Under the pieces are notes generated by a model. It did no database searches. It had not been told where the DNA came from and worked only from the letters and a program-made list of their open reading frames with translations. Both the position numbers and the translations under genes were made by a program. DNA of 64,000 nt from an uncultured Oscillospiraceae bacterium (GTDB taxonomy: Bacteria; Bacillota; Clostridia; Oscillospirales; Acutalibacteraceae), in the NCBI GenBank assembly GCA_948471205.1, contig CAOKRT010000006.1, forward strand, positions 44,966 through 108,965, read 5' to 3'. This document shows positions 35,557 through 44,432 of this stretch, piece after piece. Numbering within the stretch: the first letter of the stretch is position 1; every line of letters starts with the position of its first letter.

Positions 35557-36360
35557 TTAAACCCTTTCGTTTTTTAAAGCTTCTGCCATTCTTATTCCCT
35601 GTATTTCATTTTCCACATCATGAAGCCTGATAATATCTGTTCCGCCGAAAACAGCAACCGTATCTGCAGCTATATTTCCATAAATGCGCATTTTCGGATT
35701 TTCCTGACCTGTTCCTTCTTTAATGACACGTTTTCTGCTTGTTCCGAGAAGAAGCGGAAAACCGGCTTTTTTATAAAGACTTATATTACTGATTAACTGC
35801 ATATCCTGCTTTCTTGTTTTTCCGAAACCGATTCCCATATCAAAACAGATTTGTTTTTCATTTATTTTCTGTTTTTTTATTTCATTTAAAGAAAAATCAA
35901 AAAATTTTCGCACTTCTTCTGCGCCGCCGTCACCGTTATGCATTATAATCCACCCAGCACCGCTCTTTTTGACGATTTCTGACATTTCAGGTGATATAAC
36001 ACCGGAAACATCATTAATGATGTTTACACCGTTTTCTAATGCTTTTTCAGCTACATAAGGATAATATGTATCAACCGATACAGGAATGCTTATTTTGCCG
36101 TTTAAAGCTGTCAGAACAGGTTTTAATCTTGCCCATTCTTCTTCTGCAGAAACGGGAATATGACCCGGACGTGTTGACTGCGCACCGATATCTATTATAT
36201 CAGCTCCCTGTTTTTCCATTAAAACGGCTGTTTTTACTGCATTTTTTGCGTCAAAATTGTCGCCGCCATCTGAAAATGAATCCGGCGTAACATTTACGAT
36301 TCCCATAATCAGAATTTTTTTTCCGTATTCTATTTTATATTTTCCGCAATTCCAAATCAT
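35557..36360 (-). CDS. folP: Dihydropteroate synthase
   Basis: 267 aa from the ATG at 36360 (AAAGGA upstream; an in-frame TTG at 36381 overlaps folE and is less likely). DHPS motifs are MGIVNVTPDSFSDGGD, DIGAQSTRPG, SVDTYYP, INDVSG, FDMGIGFGKT and LLGTSRKR. It joins p-aminobenzoate to the pterin, the sulfonamide target. Third gene of the operon after folE. Confidence 0.96.
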   Translation of the reverse strand: MIWNCGKYKIEYGKKILIMGIVNVTPDSFSDGGDNFDAKNAVKTAVLMEKQGADIIDIGAQSTRPGHIPVSAEEEWARLKPVLTALNGKISIPVSVDTYYPYVAEKALENGVNIINDVSGVISPEMSEIVKKSGAGWIIMHNGDGGAEEVRKFFDFSLNEIKKQKINEKQICFDMGIGFGKTRKQDMQLISNISLYKKAGFPLLLGTSRKRVIKEGTGQENPKMRIYGNIAADTVAVFGGTDIIRLHDVENEIQGIRMAEALKNERV

Positions 36361-36370
36361 ATTTTTTCCT

Positions 36371-36940
36371 TTATTTATCAAGAAGCGCCAGCACTTCTGC
36401 CCTTGTTCTCATATCTGATCTCATAATGCCTCTTAGTGCCGAAGTCTGTGTTTTACTTCCTGGAGCCTTTGCCCCTCTGATTGTCATGCACATATGCTCC
36501 GCTTCAAGAATAACAGCAACACCTTTTGGCTGCATATTTTTTTCAAGAAAATCTGCAATATCATGTGTTAATCTTTCCTGCACCTGTGGTTTTTTTGCAA
36601 AATTATCAACAATTCTTGCAAGCTTTGATAATCCTATAATTTTATTATTACTTGGTATATACGCTATATGTGCTTTTCCCACAAACGGAAGCAAGTGATG
36701 CTCACACATAGAGGAAAAAGGAATATCCCTTACAATTACCATATCATCATTTGAACTTTCATCAAAAAATTTAAGATGTTTTTCGGGATTTTCACTTAAT
36801 CCTGCAAATATTTCTTCATACATATTTGCAACTCTTTTCGGTGTTTCCAAAAGACCTGCCCTTTCGGGATTTTCTCCTACCGCAATAAGAATTTCTCTTA
36901 CTGCCTTTTCTATTTTTCTTTTATTTTCTTCTGTAATCAT
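36371..36940 (-). CDS. folE: GTP cyclohydrolase I
   Basis: 189 aa. Family motifs: [16 protein letters not shown], the zinc-binding [42 protein letters not shown] and a second zinc Cys in [16 protein letters not shown]. It opens GTP to dihydroneopterin triphosphate, the first step of folate synthesis. Lies 24 bases after the degenerate LCP gene, so the whole set 37.9-34.7 kb may be one transcript. Confidence 0.97.
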   Translation of the reverse strand: MITEENKRKIEKAVREILIAVGENPERAGLLETPKRVANMYEEIFAGLSENPEKHLKFFDESSNDDMVIVRDIPFSSMCEHHLLPFVGKAHIAYIPSNNKIIGLSKLARIVDNFAKKPQVQERLTHDIADFLEKNMQPKGVAVILEAEHMCMTIRGAKAPGSKTQTSALRGIMRSDMRTRAEVLALLDK

Positions 36941-36964
36941 TTTTATCTCTTTTCTGAAATTATT

Positions 36965-37879
36965 TTATTTTACAAAATATCCTCTTATATCATCTACAGA
37001 TGAAGACAAAATGGAATGATTTTCATAAACAGGACTTACACCGTAAACATTCGGTCCCGTTGTTTCATCAGATAAAACCGTCATTGTATCGATTCCTTCA
37101 TTAAAATCACGAATCGTAATATTTGTTACAGAATTATCAATCAGCCGTGAAAAATGCTTTTCCTTAATTCTGTAATTTTCCGGATTTATCTGCTGTGTAA
37201 GTGCCGTATAAAAAATTTCATTTACTTTATCATAATTTTCCTGAATCATATAATAACGAATTAATTTTGATGCCTTGCTGCCGTTTATATTCTGATTTCC
37301 GTTATTTAATTTAATATTAAAACCATAATATGAATTATCTTTATATTTTATGTCTTCAGTTAACGTATAATTTATATCACCCATGTAATCAAACATATCT
37401 TCATACTGTTTAACATTCTGATCTATAAAATAATCAATTTCTATTGAAAAAAGTGTGCTTACTGCCTGAACTGCATTTCCGGCATTTCCTTTTTTGTAAA
37501 TATCATTAATCGTTACGCCTTCCACTTCCGTATCTCCTTTAAAAGAGCAAACTTTATAAGAAAGATTATCCATATCTACCTGAATAAGCGTTAATACATA
37601 AATTTCCTGCATATCTTCATTTTTCAAAATAAACAGAAAATTATTTTTTCCTTTTACGGACGGAAGATTTTTTGTTTCTGAAATTTCTGTATTATTCAGA
37701 TTTTTCGGTTTAAAAAAACTTTTAAAAGAAAAATCATATTTTATGCCAACAATCAGCACAAAAACCAAAGTAAAAGATACAATGAAAGAAAGAACGCCGA
37801 AAAGTATTTTTTGTTCCAAATCCGATTTTAATTTTGTAGACGGAATATATATATCGCCGCGGTTTTTAAATAAACGCAT
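36965..37879 (-). CDS. Degenerate LCP (LytR-CpsA-Psr)-like membrane protein
   Basis: 304 aa. A basic cytoplasmic start (MRLFKNRGDIYIPSTKLKSD), then one membrane helix (ILFGVLSFIVSFTLVFVLIVGI), then an extracellular domain. The order and spacing of that domain follow the LCP fold: LTLIQVDMDNLSYKVCSFKGDTEV, the GNAVQAVSTLFSIEIDYFID segment, and NGSKASKLIRYY. The catalytic arginines of active LCP enzymes are missing: SIPRD is SFKGD, and the R-x-R near the end is only IRYY. It is probably a non-catalytic relative. It is divergent from dnaA and heads the folate cluster. Confidence 0.68.
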   Translation of the reverse strand: MRLFKNRGDIYIPSTKLKSDLEQKILFGVLSFIVSFTLVFVLIVGIKYDFSFKSFFKPKNLNNTEISETKNLPSVKGKNNFLFILKNEDMQEIYVLTLIQVDMDNLSYKVCSFKGDTEVEGVTINDIYKKGNAGNAVQAVSTLFSIEIDYFIDQNVKQYEDMFDYMGDINYTLTEDIKYKDNSYYGFNIKLNNGNQNINGSKASKLIRYYMIQENYDKVNEIFYTALTQQINPENYRIKEKHFSRLIDNSVTNITIRDFNEGIDTMTVLSDETTGPNVYGVSPVYENHSILSSSVDDIRGYFVK

Positions 37880-38112
37880 AATAATATCACCTTCTTAAAA
37901 TTCAATAACATTATACATTAGTTATAAAATCAAAACAAGATGATTTTATATATATAATTTTAATATTATATTAATTATATATTATATATCTATATAATAT
38001 TTATAAATAAGTATTGAATATAATTTAAAACAATGATATAATAAAACATATGCTGGATTTTTCCACAATTAAAATATTTTTTGTTAAAAATGATTAAAAT
38101 AAAGGAGAAATA
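37880..38112. promoter_or_regulatory. Very AT-rich region upstream of dnaA
   Basis: About 230 bases, nearly pure A/T from 37945 to 38050. It holds the dnaA promoter TTGAAT (38014-38019), 17 bases, TATAAT (38037-38042, extended TG). One consensus-type DnaA box TTTTCCACA lies at 38059-38067 and one variant box TTTTTAACA on the minus strand at 38082-38090. Both boxes lie downstream of the predicted transcription start, so DnaA autoregulation is plausible. Confidence 0.65.
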
Positions 38113-39504
38113 ATGGATACATATAACGATGTATGTGAAGAAGTTTTAAAATACTGCAAAACAAAAACTTCTTCAAATGCTTTTAAATTATGGCTTTCGG
38201 AAATCACTGTTACAGGATTTGAAAACAATACTTTTACTTTATTTTTACCAAGTTCTTTCAAAAGAAAAATTGTTATTGATACATATGATTCTCTTCTCAA
38301 TGAAGCATTTGAAAATGTGATGGGCTTCAGTGTAAATATAAATTATGATTGCCCAGATGAACAAAAGTCTATTTTTGATAATACGCAATCAGATTTGAAA
38401 AGGGATCTTGAAACAGCAAAAAATGTTAAAAATAATATTGAAAAATCCGATAATCTGCCAATAGAGCAGTTTACCTTTGATACTTTTATTGAAGGACCAT
38501 CAAACAGATTTGCTTACCGTGCAGCAATGGCTGTTGCCGATAATCCCGGCGGCACAATGAAAAATGAAAATTCCTATAATAATTACAACCCTCTTTTTAT
38601 TTACGGTAAATCCGGGCTGGGAAAAACCCATATTTTAAATGCCGTTTGCTTTGAAATAAGAAAAAATTATCCTGCAATGAGAATTCTTTACGTTCGTTCT
38701 GAAGATTTTGTTAATGAATTTATTGCAGCGCTCGGAAATAAAACGGTTGATGAATTTCATGACAAATTCAGAAATATTGATGTTCTTTTAATTGACGATA
38801 TTCAGCTTATCGGCGGAAAAGACAGAACAGAAGAGGAATTTTTCCATACTTTCAATTCTCTTATTGAAAACGGAAAACAGATTGTGTTGACATCAGACCG
38901 CCCGCCGAAAGAAATAAAAAGCTTAACGGACAGGCTATGCACCCGTTTTGAACAGGGACTTCTTGCCGATATTCAGTCACCGGAATATGAAACAAGATGC
39001 GCTATCATAAAAAGAAAAGCACAGCTTCTTAATTTTGAAATTCCCAATTCCGTTGTAGAATACATAGCTGAAAAAATAAAAACAAATATCAGACAGCTTG
39101 AAGGCACAACGAAAAAAATTTATGCCATGAGCAAGCTTTCCGGAACAACACCTTCTATTCCACTTGCACAAAGGGTAATTAAAGATGTTACAACAGATAC
39201 ACAGCCTATTCCCGTTACCATTCAGAAAATAGTGGAAGAAGTAAGCAGAACGGAAGGTGTTTCCGTTGATGACCTTTACAGTAAAAAGCGCAGGGCAAAT
39301 ATTGTTAATGCAAGAAAAATTGCAATTTATGTTATAAGAGAAATAACAAACTGCAGCTACGAAATGATCGGAGAAAATTTCGGTTTGAATCATTCTACTA
39401 TTATTTATAATATCAATCAGCTAACGGAAAGCATGGAAAAAAATTCAAAACTTGCAAGAAAAGTTGAAGATATGATTAATAATATCAAAGAAGATAATTA
39501 TTAA
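38113..39504 (+). CDS. dnaA: Chromosomal replication initiator DnaA with altered box-recognition signature
   Basis: 463 aa. Domain I is about 1-85, a short linker to about 115, and the AAA+ domain about 115-335. That domain has Walker A GKSGLGKTH (165-173), Walker B LLIDDIQ (225-231) and the sensor region LTSDRPPKEIKSLTDRL. Domain IV is about 370-463 and begins SVDDLYSKKRRANIVNARKIAIYVIREIT. Its DNA-reading helix normally reads GGRDHTTV; here it is GLNHSTI (424-430). One residue is missing, the Arg is Leu and the Asp is Asn. The start has AAAGGAG upstream. DnaA boxes downstream are changed in parallel (see findings). Confidence 0.97.
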   Translation: MDTYNDVCEEVLKYCKTKTSSNAFKLWLSEITVTGFENNTFTLFLPSSFKRKIVIDTYDSLLNEAFENVMGFSVNINYDCPDEQKSIFDNTQSDLKRDLETAKNVKNNIEKSDNLPIEQFTFDTFIEGPSNRFAYRAAMAVADNPGGTMKNENSYNNYNPLFIYGKSGLGKTHILNAVCFEIRKNYPAMRILYVRSEDFVNEFIAALGNKTVDEFHDKFRNIDVLLIDDIQLIGGKDRTEEEFFHTFNSLIENGKQIVLTSDRPPKEIKSLTDRLCTRFEQGLLADIQSPEYETRCAIIKRKAQLLNFEIPNSVVEYIAEKIKTNIRQLEGTTKKIYAMSKLSGTTPSIPLAQRVIKDVTTDTQPIPVTIQKIVEEVSRTEGVSVDDLYSKKRRANIVNARKIAIYVIREITNCSYEMIGENFGLNHSTIIYNINQLTESMEKNSKLARKVEDMINNIKEDNY

Positions 39505-39745
39505 GTTTTAAACAAATTATCAGTTATTAACAATAAAGTTTCTAATGGAACTGTTCAAAATAAAATTTATAAACATTTTGATAAAATTATAAACATTTGC
39601 GTGTTTATAAAAAAGGATAAAAAAACAGCGTAAAATAAAGCGATTTATCAGTTTTGAACAATTTGAACACCCCTTACTATTACTACTATAACTATCATAA
39701 TAATAATGAATGAAAATTTTTCATTTTCTTGAACGGAGGAACATT
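39505..39745. other. Putative oriC in the dnaA-dnaN gap: variant DnaA boxes and DnaA-trio-like unwinding site
   Basis: Seven exact TTWTNAACA motifs. Plus strand: 39506-39514, 39524-39532, 39567-39575, 39587-39595 and 39652-39660. Minus strand: 39552-39560 and 39602-39610. An eighth copy with one mismatch (ATTTGAACA, 39661-39669) directly follows the last. CCCC (39670-39673) and the trio block TTA-CTA-TTA-CTA-CTA (39674-39688) come next. No TTWTNCACA box is present. The 16-mer TTATCAGTTNTNAACA occurs at both ends of the array (39517-39532 and 39645-39660). Position and layout fit a Bacillus-type origin unwinding region. Confidence 0.75.
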
Positions 39746-40858
39746 ATGAAATTTACCTGCAATACGAAAAAATTAAATGAAGCCTGCTCCAATGTAATAA
39801 AAGCAGTAAGCCAGAAAGTAACAATTCCGACAATTGAAGGTATTTTAATTGAATGCGGAACAGAAATACTCAGTTTAACAGGATATGATTTTGAATTCGG
39901 AATAACAACCACACTGAATGCAACGGTAACGGAGCCGGGTTCTATTGTTATAAATGCAAAAATAATGTGTGATATTATTCGTAAACTTGCAGCAGACGTT
40001 GTTACTTTTGAAACAAGCGGAAATTCCGTTTCTATTATTTCAGGTGCTGCACAGTATAATATTACAGGAATAGATGCAGATGATTATCCGGAGCTTCCAA
40101 GTGTTTCCGGCGGATATCCTTTGTTTATTGAAAAAAAACTTCTTCATAAAATGGTTATGCAAACGCTTTTTGCTGTTGCCGAAAATGAAAATGCAAAACC
40201 TGTTCATACTGGCCTTAAATTTGAAATGACCTTGAATCAACTCAGATTAATTGGTGTGGACGGATACAGACTTGCTATTTCTACAGAAAAAATCAATTAT
40301 GAAGGAGAAGATTTTTCTTTTATTGTTCCTAAAAAAACAATCAGAGAATTAATTAAAATTACCGGTGTGGACGAAGAAGAAAAAATTTCAATCAGTGTAG
40401 GAAAACGCCATATTATTTTTGAAATAGGGGATTACAGTATTATAAGCCGTCTTCTTGACGGAGATTTTCTTGATTATAATGCTGCTGTTCCGAAAAACAG
40501 TTCAACAACAGTGGTTGTAAATACAAGAGAGGCTGTTTTATGTATTGAAAGAGCGATACCGGTTGTTGAAAACAATGCAAAAAATCCTATAAGATGCCTT
40601 TTTGATAAAAATGAAATGAGAGTTTCTACCGTTTCTGCAAGAGGAAGAGTTGTAGACTATACAAAAGCAGAAATAAAAGGGGAAAGAGTGGAAATCGGCT
40701 TTAATTCAAAATATATGCTTGATGCGCTTAATGCAGCAGATACGGATGAAGTAAGAATAGAACTCGGAGGTCCGGTAAGCCCGGTTAAAGTATTGCCGTT
40801 AAACGACGAAAGTTTCTTATTCTTGGTTCTTCCTATGAGGTTAAAAAGTGAAATTTAA
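39746..40858 (+). CDS. dnaN: DNA polymerase III beta sliding clamp
   Basis: 370 aa from the ATG at 39746 (CGGAGGA upstream). Three clamp domains. The start MKFTCNTKKLNEACSNVIKAVS and the NAKIMCDIIRKL, GVDGYRLAIS and LPMRL C-terminal pocket motifs are typical. It holds the replicative polymerase on DNA. Follows oriC and overlaps the next gene by 11 bases. Confidence 0.97.
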   Translation: MKFTCNTKKLNEACSNVIKAVSQKVTIPTIEGILIECGTEILSLTGYDFEFGITTTLNATVTEPGSIVINAKIMCDIIRKLAADVVTFETSGNSVSIISGAAQYNITGIDADDYPELPSVSGGYPLFIEKKLLHKMVMQTLFAVAENENAKPVHTGLKFEMTLNQLRLIGVDGYRLAISTEKINYEGEDFSFIVPKKTIRELIKITGVDEEEKISISVGKRHIIFEIGDYSIISRLLDGDFLDYNAAVPKNSSTTVVVNTREAVLCIERAIPVVENNAKNPIRCLFDKNEMRVSTVSARGRVVDYTKAEIKGERVEIGFNSKYMLDALNAADTDEVRIELGGPVSPVKVLPLNDESFLFLVLPMRLKSEI

Positions 40859-41096
40859 ATTAAAAATTGCCGAAAGGCACGAAGAAATAATAAAAATTAA
40901 AACAGATTATATAAAGCTTGACAGTTTGCTTAAATTTTCAGGAATTGCCGAAAGCGGAAGTTTTGCAAAAATGATGATTGAGGAAAGCATTATTAAAGTA
41001 AATGGTGAAAGATGCACGGCAAGAGGAAAGAAAATAAGAAACGGCGATGTTGTATCTGTCAGAAATATTGATTTAAAAGTTATTAATGAAGATTAA
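40848..41096 (+). CDS. yaaA: S4-domain RNA-binding protein (YaaA family)
   Basis: 82 aa with a GTG start inside the dnaN tail (GAGG upstream). S4 motif: IKLDSLLKFSGIAESGSFAKMMIEESIIKVNGERCTARGKKIRNGD is the alpha-L RNA-binding fold. In Firmicutes a gene of this type always sits between dnaN and recF; it is thought to bind ribosomal RNA. Overlaps recF by 11 bases. Confidence 0.88.
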   Translation: MKFKLKIAERHEEIIKIKTDYIKLDSLLKFSGIAESGSFAKMMIEESIIKVNGERCTARGKKIRNGDVVSVRNIDLKVINED

Positions 41097-42180
41097 TCAT
41101 ATAGAAATACAAAATTACAGAAATATAGATAATTTGTCTGTTTCTTTTGATGATATCAATATAATTTACGGAGAAAATGCCCAGGGAAAAACAAATTTAC
41201 TTGAGGCGGTATATCTTTTTACAGGTTCAAAATCTTTCCGCGGTGTGAAAGACAGCAATTTAATAAAAAAAGGCTGTGATTTTTCAAAATTAAAAGCTGA
41301 TTTTTATAGCTGTAAAAGAGAACAGAATGCGGAAATTACCATAAAAGGAAAAAGAATAGCAGTTTTGAACGGTATAAAAAAATCAACACCTGCTTTGCTT
41401 GGTGAAAATATAAAAGCTGTTATTTTCAGTCCTGTTCATCTTTCTATGATAAAAGATGGACCTGCAGAAAGAAGAAAATTTATTGATAATGCACTTTGCC
41501 AGCTTAATTCCAATTACAGAAATGTTTTAAAAGAATACAACAGATGTCTTGCCCAAAGAAATATTATTCTGAAAGATATTCAGCAATTCGGCGGTCTTGA
41601 TGATATTCTTTATGTTTGGAATGTGAATTTTGCGAAAGCAGGAGCAAAAATTATTTACCAAAGGCAGAAATATATAGAAGCGCTTATTCCTTATGCAAAA
41701 GACATTTTCTGCGGCATATCATCGGGAACGGAAGAAATTGATTTAGTATTAAAAGGCAGTTTTGATTATAAGGGGCTCAGTGTTTCTGAAATAGAAACAG
41801 AATTGCTTTTGAAACTTGAAGAAAAGAAAAAGGATGATTTTTTCAATAAAATAACAGGAACAGGTCCTCACAGGGATGATATTGAAATTTATATCAACGG
41901 CAGTGAAGCGAAAATTTACGGAAGTCAGGGACAGCAGAGAAGCTGTGTTATTGCATTAAAACTGGCAGAAGCAAGCCTTCTTTGTGAAATGACGGAAATT
42001 ATGCCTGTTGCCTTGCTTGATGATGTTATGAGCGAACTGGATGAAAAACGGCAGGATTATATTTTAAATCATATAAAAAATTGGCAGGTTTTTATTACAT
42101 GCTGTGATAAAAATACGATTTTACGATTGAAAAAAGGAAAAACAATTCATATAGAAAACGGAAAAATAACGGGTGATTAA
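41086..42180 (+). CDS. recF: DNA replication and repair protein RecF
   Basis: 364 aa SMC-like ATPase. Walker A GENAQGKTNLLEAVYLF (about 33-49), signature GSQGQQRSCVIALKLAE and Walker B PVALLDDVMSELDEKRQDYIL. It loads RecA at gaps. The start overlaps the S4 gene and the stop touches remB. Confidence 0.96.
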   Translation: MKINHIEIQNYRNIDNLSVSFDDINIIYGENAQGKTNLLEAVYLFTGSKSFRGVKDSNLIKKGCDFSKLKADFYSCKREQNAEITIKGKRIAVLNGIKKSTPALLGENIKAVIFSPVHLSMIKDGPAERRKFIDNALCQLNSNYRNVLKEYNRCLAQRNIILKDIQQFGGLDDILYVWNVNFAKAGAKIIYQRQKYIEALIPYAKDIFCGISSGTEEIDLVLKGSFDYKGLSVSEIETELLLKLEEKKKDDFFNKITGTGPHRDDIEIYINGSEAKIYGSQGQQRSCVIALKLAEASLLCEMTEIMPVALLDDVMSELDEKRQDYILNHIKNWQVFITCCDKNTILRLKKGKTIHIENGKITGD

Positions 42181-42429
42181 ATGTATCTGCATTTGGGTGA
42201 AGATACGGTTATAAACAGCAAACAGGTTGTTGGTATTTTTGATATGGATACATCAACCGTAAATAAAGCAACAAGAGATTATCTTGAAAAAGCCGAAAAA
42301 GAAAATAAAATCATTTATGTTAACTACGAACTTCCGAAAAGTTTTGTGGTAACAGACGAAAAAATTTATGTAAGCCCTCTTAATACAGGCACATTACTTA
42401 AAAGAACAAGACAGGAGTTTAAATTATGA
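42181..42429 (+). CDS. remB: RemB / DUF370 family regulator
   Basis: 82 aa. [26 protein letters not shown] start, then [19 protein letters not shown], the DUF370 pattern. Members (RemA, RemB/YaaB) bind DNA or act with matrix and osmotic regulators in Bacillus. Starts directly after the recF stop and overlaps gyrB by 4 bases (ATGA). Confidence 0.88.
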   Translation: MYLHLGEDTVINSKQVVGIFDMDTSTVNKATRDYLEKAEKENKIIYVNYELPKSFVVTDEKIYVSPLNTGTLLKRTRQEFKL

Positions 42430-44393
42430 GTGAAGAAAATAAAACAGTTCTTGAAGAAGAGGATATAGATACAGTTGTAACCGAAGAATATTCCGCAAAG
42501 GATATTCAGGTTCTTGAAGGTCTTGAAGCTGTACGGAAAAGACCGGGAATGTATATCGGATCAACAGGACCGCGCGGTCTTCATCATCTTGTTTATGAAA
42601 TTGTTGATAATTCAATAGACGAAGCGCTTGCCGGCGTGTGTACGCATATTGAATGTGATATATTGCCGGATAATATTATTGCTGTTCGTGATAACGGACG
42701 AGGTATACCGACCGGAATTAATGAAAAAACAGGACTGCCGGCTGTTACGGTTGTTCTTACAGTGCTTCATGCCGGCGGAAAATTCGGCGGCAGCGGTTAT
42801 AAAGTTTCGGGCGGACTTCACGGTGTTGGTTCTTCTGTTGTAAATGCACTTTCCGAATGGCTTGAGGTTGAGGTTACACAAAACGGACATATTTATGCAC
42901 AGCGCTTTGAAAGAGGTGTGCCTGTTGATGATTTACATATTATAGGTGATGCAGACGGACACGGAACACTTATAAGATTTAAGGCAGACAGCGAAGTTTT
43001 CAGTGAAACAACGGTTTATGATTATGAAGTGCTTGCAAGAAGACTTCGTGAGCAGGCATTTTTGAATGCCGGTCTTTCAATTACACTTTCAGATAAAAGA
43101 GAAATCACTGGGGAAGAACAAATCAGTGAAGAATTCTGCTATGAAGGCGGTATTAAATCCTTCGTTGAATATATAAATACAAGCAGAGGACTTAATCCTA
43201 TTCAGGAAGATATTATACATCTTTCGGCAACAAAAGATGACAGAAGCGCCGAAGTAGCAATCTGTTATACAGATTCTTATAATGAAACAATGCTGTCCTT
43301 TGCAAATAATATTAATACAGTGGACGGCGGAACACATGAAACAGGATTTAAAACAGCGCTTACAAGAGTTTTCAACGATTACGGAAAAAAATTCGGTATT
43401 CTGAAAGACAGTGATAAAAAATTAAGCGGAGAGGATGTAAGAGAAGGTATAACCGCAGTAATCAGCGTGAAGCTTACAGAAGCACAGTTTGAAGGACAGA
43501 CAAAAGGAAAACTCGGAAATACGGATATAACAGGACTTGTTTCATCCATGGTTTATGAAAAATTGATGACTTATTTTGAAGAAAATCCTGCAGCGGCAAG
43601 AGTAATTCTTAATAAATCACTGGATGCATCAAGAGCAAGAGAGGCTGCAAGAAAAGCAAGGGATTCTGCAAGAAGTAAATCAGGACTTGAAAGCACAAAG
43701 CTGCCGGGAAAACTTGCCGACTGTTCTTCCAATGAGCCTGAACTCTGCGAAATATATATCGTAGAGGGAGATTCTGCAGGCGGTTCCGCAAAAGACGGAA
43801 GAGACAGAGTGCACCAGGCAATTCTTCCTCTGTGGGGAAAAATGCTTAATGTTGAAAAAGCAAGACTTGATAAGGTTTACGGAAATGAAAAACTTATGCC
43901 GGTTGTTACGGCTTTGGGCACAGGAATAGGCGAAGATTTTGATATAAATAAATTAAGATATCATAAAATCGTTATTATGGCCGATGCCGATGTGGACGGT
44001 GCACATATCAGAACGCTTCTTTTAACATTTTTCTTCCGTTATATGAAACCTCTTGTAGAGGGCGGATTTATTTATCTTGCACAGCCCCCGCTTTTCAAAT
44101 TAAGCAAGGGCAAAAAAAGTGTTTATGCTTATTCTGATGAAGAAAGAGATAAATATATTGAAGAAATGGGCGGACAGTGCGATATTCAGCGCTATAAAGG
44201 TCTTGGTGAAATGGACCCGACACAGCTTTGGGAAACAACCATGGACCCTGAATTCCGCACAATGCTCAGAGTAACGATTGACGATGCGCAAAAGGCGAGC
44301 GAAAACTTTTCTATACTTATGGGAGATAATGTTGAACCGCGCCGTGATTTTATAGTTAAGAATGCTAAATTCGTTCAGAATTTGGATATTTGA
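42426..44393 (+). CDS. gyrB: DNA gyrase subunit B
   Basis: 655 aa. GHKL ATPase ([39 protein letters not shown]), transducer, and TOPRIM ([37 protein letters not shown]). C-terminal [21 protein letters not shown] is gyrase-like rather than ParE. The start overlaps remB. Forms the supercoiling enzyme with GyrA. Confidence 0.97.
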   Translation: MSEENKTVLEEEDIDTVVTEEYSAKDIQVLEGLEAVRKRPGMYIGSTGPRGLHHLVYEIVDNSIDEALAGVCTHIECDILPDNIIAVRDNGRGIPTGINEKTGLPAVTVVLTVLHAGGKFGGSGYKVSGGLHGVGSSVVNALSEWLEVEVTQNGHIYAQRFERGVPVDDLHIIGDADGHGTLIRFKADSEVFSETTVYDYEVLARRLREQAFLNAGLSITLSDKREITGEEQISEEFCYEGGIKSFVEYINTSRGLNPIQEDIIHLSATKDDRSAEVAICYTDSYNETMLSFANNINTVDGGTHETGFKTALTRVFNDYGKKFGILKDSDKKLSGEDVREGITAVISVKLTEAQFEGQTKGKLGNTDITGLVSSMVYEKLMTYFEENPAAARVILNKSLDASRAREAARKARDSARSKSGLESTKLPGKLADCSSNEPELCEIYIVEGDSAGGSAKDGRDRVHQAILPLWGKMLNVEKARLDKVYGNEKLMPVVTALGTGIGEDFDINKLRYHKIVIMADADVDGAHIRTLLLTFFFRYMKPLVEGGFIYLAQPPLFKLSKGKKSVYAYSDEERDKYIEEMGGQCDIQRYKGLGEMDPTQLWETTMDPEFRTMLRVTIDDAQKASENFSILMGDNVEPRRDFIVKNAKFVQNLDI

Positions 44394-44432
44394 TTTTAAT
44401 TTTTTAACAAAATAACTCCCAAGGAGATTAAA

